Source of the DNA: Tenericutes bacterium MZ-XQ
Lineage (GTDB): Bacteria; Bacillota_I; Bacilli_A; Acholeplasmatales; Acholeplasmataceae
Direction: 5' to 3'
Assembly (NCBI GenBank): GCA_002838205.1
Contig: CP017950.1
Span: forward strand, 248,001-312,000
Length of the DNA stretch: 64,000 nt
Under the pieces are notes generated by a model, which worked only from the letters and a program-made list of their open reading frames with translations, made no database searches and had not been told where the DNA came from. A program made the translations under genes and the position numbers. Positions 62,309 through 64,000 of the stretch are shown piece by piece. Numbering within the stretch: position 1 is the stretch's first letter; each line of letters starts with the position of its first letter.

Positions 62309-62715
62309 GACTTATTTTGTTTTTCGATGAGTTTATTTAAGTCATCTACTTGTTGTTTATATTTTTTGGAGACGATCCATAAGACAATGCCGTAGATGAT
62401 TCCTATAGCAATCATGATAATGTAGATTAAACTCGACAATCGAAATAAATAATTCCCGTATACATTTCTAATCACAAGTATACCTGGTATAAGCATGAAA
62501 TATCCGAGGATAACATTGATGATGCTGTTTCCTTTTTCAAGTTTAAATAACCATAAGGTTAGACTCACAAAGGCTGATACGACAAAGATACCATATGAGA
62601 TTCTTGCAAAAGGTAATGTGACATCAAATCTTCTAACAACAATTAACGAAAGCATAAGGAACAAAACGCTCATGAAGAAGAAGACTTTTAAATAAATATT
62701 GAAATATCTTTTCAT
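62305..62715 (-). CDS. four-span membrane protein, DUF3021-like LytTR partner
   Basis: A 136-residue protein with four hydrophobic segments (about 8-26, 40-57, 66-82 and 92-115) and a charged coiled C-terminus (KYKQQVDDLNKLIEKQNK). Its ATG overlaps the stop of the LytTR gene by four bases. Small membrane proteins in this position (DUF3021, HdrM/BrsM type) restrain the adjacent LytTR regulator in streptococci. Sequence identity to that family is not certain; the call leans on size, topology and context. Confidence 0.7.
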   Translation of the reverse strand: MKRYFNIYLKVFFFMSVLFLMLSLIVVRRFDVTLPFARISYGIFVVSAFVSLTLWLFKLEKGNSIINVILGYFMLIPGILVIRNVYGNYLFRLSSLIYIIMIAIGIIYGIVLWIVSKKYKQQVDDLNKLIEKQNKS

Positions 62716-63158
62716 GATGATTTTCCTCCTAGTTTTTCTTTTAGTGATTTTACATACATTCTTGAAACGATTAAATGAATATCATTAAGTAGAATCGCTT
62801 CCATGCGACCGTTGATGTGAGACTTAAAGCTTTTAATCTTTTTGGTATTTACTATAACTGATTTATGGATTCGAATAAAAGGCGTTTGTGATAGTATTTC
62901 TTCTAACTGATAAAGTTTTAAGTCAATACTATATGTTTGTTCTTTTGTATAAACAAAAACCTCATGTCCATAAGCATCTATATAAAAAACATCTTTTGAA
63001 GGCACTTTAAATTGCTGATCATCTTTTCTACATATCAAAACCATATCGAAATAGGTTAAAGCATTTTTAATTGCTTTAACCTCTTCGTCTTCATCCTTGC
63101 ATTTGATGATGATTTCAGTTTCATTTATTTCTGGGTGTTTTTCTACATGGATTTTCAT
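62712..63158 (-). CDS. LytTR-domain DNA-binding regulator
   Basis: A 148-residue protein. The C-terminal LytTR domain covers about 48-145 (VFYIDAYGHEVFVYTKEQTY, FIRIHKSVIVNTKKIKSF, LIVSRMYVKSLKEKL). There is no receiver domain, so activity is presumably set by the membrane partner. Ten-base direct repeats upstream of the operon are probable binding sites. The gene is nine bases after the coiled-coil gene and overlaps the membrane protein gene. Confidence 0.9.
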   Translation of the reverse strand: MKIHVEKHPEINETEIIIKCKDEDEEVKAIKNALTYFDMVLICRKDDQQFKVPSKDVFYIDAYGHEVFVYTKEQTYSIDLKLYQLEEILSQTPFIRIHKSVIVNTKKIKSFKSHINGRMEAILLNDIHLIVSRMYVKSLKEKLGGKSS

Positions 63159-63167
63159 AAATCATCC

Positions 63168-63701
63168 TTAAGTGTTTAAGAGTATATTTTTTATAGTGAT
63201 GAGTTCATCATATGCTTTTTCAAGCAAGACGAGTCTATAAGTCATGATGGTTTTTATTTCGGTTTTTAAGGTTTCAATTTCTTCATCTGATATTTGATCA
63301 AATGCTCCATAGTAAGGTTCAATCAATGCTTCTATAGAACCTATGGTATCTTGATATGCTTCTCTATATTTTCTAACCTCTAACAAAGAGATTCTTAAAT
63401 ATATTTTTTCTTGTTCTGAGAGAGTTGAATAATCTCCTTCAAACGATTCTTTTAAAGTCTTAATTGATGATACTTCATCTTGAATCAAAGCTTTATAATC
63501 ATCAATTTCTTGTTTTAAAGACTCAAGATCGCCTACTGGTGTTTCAATATCAGTTTCATTTAGTTCATTTGATAAAAGTATAATCTCACCAGTCACTTGA
63601 TTAATATCAGTTTCAACTTCTTTATTGAAATCTTGAGTAAACCAAATGATACTTCCAATACCTAAAATAACAATACCTACATACATTAATTTTAATTTCA
63701 T
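63168..63701 (-). CDS. membrane-anchored coiled-coil protein, unknown function
   Basis: A 177-residue protein with one N-terminal hydrophobic segment (KLKLMYVGIVILGIGSIIWF), then acidic, heptad-like helices (DLESLKQEIDDYKALI and ALIEPYYGAFDQISDEE regions). The anchor has no lipobox cysteine. ATG 63701 follows AAAGGAGG; the longer upstream frame lacks a ribosome site and crosses the putative promoter. It is first in a three-gene operon with the LytTR regulator and membrane protein. Function is not known. Confidence 0.72.
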   Translation of the reverse strand: MKLKLMYVGIVILGIGSIIWFTQDFNKEVETDINQVTGEIILLSNELNETDIETPVGDLESLKQEIDDYKALIQDEVSSIKTLKESFEGDYSTLSEQEKIYLRISLLEVRKYREAYQDTIGSIEALIEPYYGAFDQISDEEIETLKTEIKTIMTYRLVLLEKAYDELITIKNILLNT

Positions 63702-63764
63702 TTTTATATCCTCCTTTGATGTCTTCATGATAACAAATCTATATCTTGGAGTCACAAAAGCATT

Positions 63765-63795
63765 CATAAGATGTAAAAAATGATACGTAAGATGT
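63765..63795 (-). promoter_or_regulatory. probable LytTR-binding direct repeats
   Basis: On the minus strand ACATCTTACG (63795-63786) and ACATCTTATG (63774-63765) are 21 bases apart, two DNA turns, like ComE/LytTR sites. The nearer repeat overlaps the -35 position of a TATAGA -10 (63743-63738). Confidence 0.6.
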
Positions 63796-63871
63796 ATTTT
63801 CCTATATTTTATCACAAAAATTAAGGGAATATGTTTTTTTAATTTTCGTGTGTTAATGGCTTTATTATTGA

Positions 63872-63900
63872 TTGAAAAACACATGCATTATTGGTATAAT
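63872..63900 (+). promoter_or_regulatory. promoter of the truncated gene at the window end
   Basis: TTGAAA (63872-63877) and TATAAT (63895-63900) with 17-base spacing, divergent from the LytTR operon. Confidence 0.72.
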
Positions 63901-63921
63901 ATGATAAAGTAGGTGATCCAT

Positions 63922-64000
63922 ATGAAACGTTGGATTTTATTAACAGGCGTGGTGATTATTTTAGGATTCAGTATTTATCTTTACTGGCCTTATTTTTCTT
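63922..64000 (+). CDS. N-terminus of a membrane or secreted protein (partial)
   Basis: ATG 63922 follows AGGTGA and is open to the window end, giving 26 residues. The start is a basic MKRW followed by a hydrophobic stretch (ILLTGVVIILGFSIYLYW), a membrane anchor or signal. No lipobox cysteine is seen in the visible part. Nothing more can be said of its function. Confidence 0.7.
   Translation, partial: MKRWILLTGVVIILGFSIYLYWPYFS

Noticed and set aside
1-64000. UGA read as tryptophan, as in Mycoplasma
   Set aside because: Several full-length genes end with TGA (for example 2037-2039, 12477-12479 and 14514-14516), while conserved tryptophans use TGG.
1-64000. CRISPR arrays, tRNA and rRNA genes
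   Set aside because: No regularly spaced repeats and no tRNA cloverleaf or GGTTCGAATC-type T-loop in a plausible context were seen; an automated tRNA scan would be needed to exclude one fully.

Overview
The window reads as chromosome of a low-GC, wall-less Gram-positive bacterium, most likely an Acholeplasma-type mollicute. Proteins are AT-rich in codon use, and gene order follows Bacillus-type ribosomal/RNA polymerase clusters. UGA works as a stop codon (for example at the ends of the genes at 1629-2039 and 11148-12479) and tryptophan is UGG, which excludes the UGA=Trp mollicutes and fits Acholeplasmatales. The species call is inference from this pattern, not from a search.

Layout. 1-4.7 kb: end of a holB-like gene, ricT, trmN6-like, a small unknown gene, rsmI, then a Met T-box and metG. 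4.7-7.6 kb: a YitT membrane protein and a three-gene fructose-type PTS (IIA, IIB, IIC). 7.55-13.8 kb: a guanine riboswitch cut off from its purine permease gene by an IS91-type element, an APC permease, and a uracil permease with a PyrR-type attenuator. 14-24.4 kb: pyrR, rplM-rpsI, an MFS transporter, a FlaR-like kinase, gltX, a GLUG lipoprotein, a DUF2779 protein, cysS and mrnC. 24.3-29.5 kb: a P-type ATPase, rlmB, a SigH-like sigma factor, rpmG-secE-nusG. 29.5-33.4 kb: a second, diverged IS91-type element and accessory genes (catE-like, frnE, yccF). 33.5-44.7 kb: rplK-rplA, rplJ-rplL, ybxB, rpoB-rpoC. 44.7-51.2 kb: an accessory island between rpoC and rpsL with an IS110 element, a serine palmitoyltransferase/reductase/FNT-like operon, an IS3 element and a membrane protein. 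51.2-55.7 kb: rpsL-rpsG-fusA-tuf. 55.7-57.5 kb: a near-identical copy of the first IS91-type element. 57.6-64 kb: an MFS transporter, tatD, a lipoprotein HtrA, cinA, rpsF-ssb-rpsR, a LytTR/DUF3021-like module and a truncated gene.

Most of the window is a translation/transcription housekeeping block interrupted at synteny breaks by mobile DNA and small accessory operons. RNA-level control is dense: T-box, guanine riboswitch, PyrR attenuator, L1 and L10 leaders, and probable rplM and rpsL leader structures.

Most notable: (1) RpoC carries a roughly 170-residue N-terminal extension that looks like two tandem RpoA C-terminal-domain-like helical modules plus an acidic linker. (2) A Bacteroides-type serine palmitoyltransferase and an SDR reductase form an operon bracketed by IS elements, predicting sphingoid-base synthesis. 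(3) IS91-type elements with a conserved zinc-ribbon partner gene all sit just after intrinsic terminators; one separates a riboswitch from its gene and another supplies a host gene's stop codon. (4) The IS110 element has a foldable non-coding region consistent with a bridge RNA.
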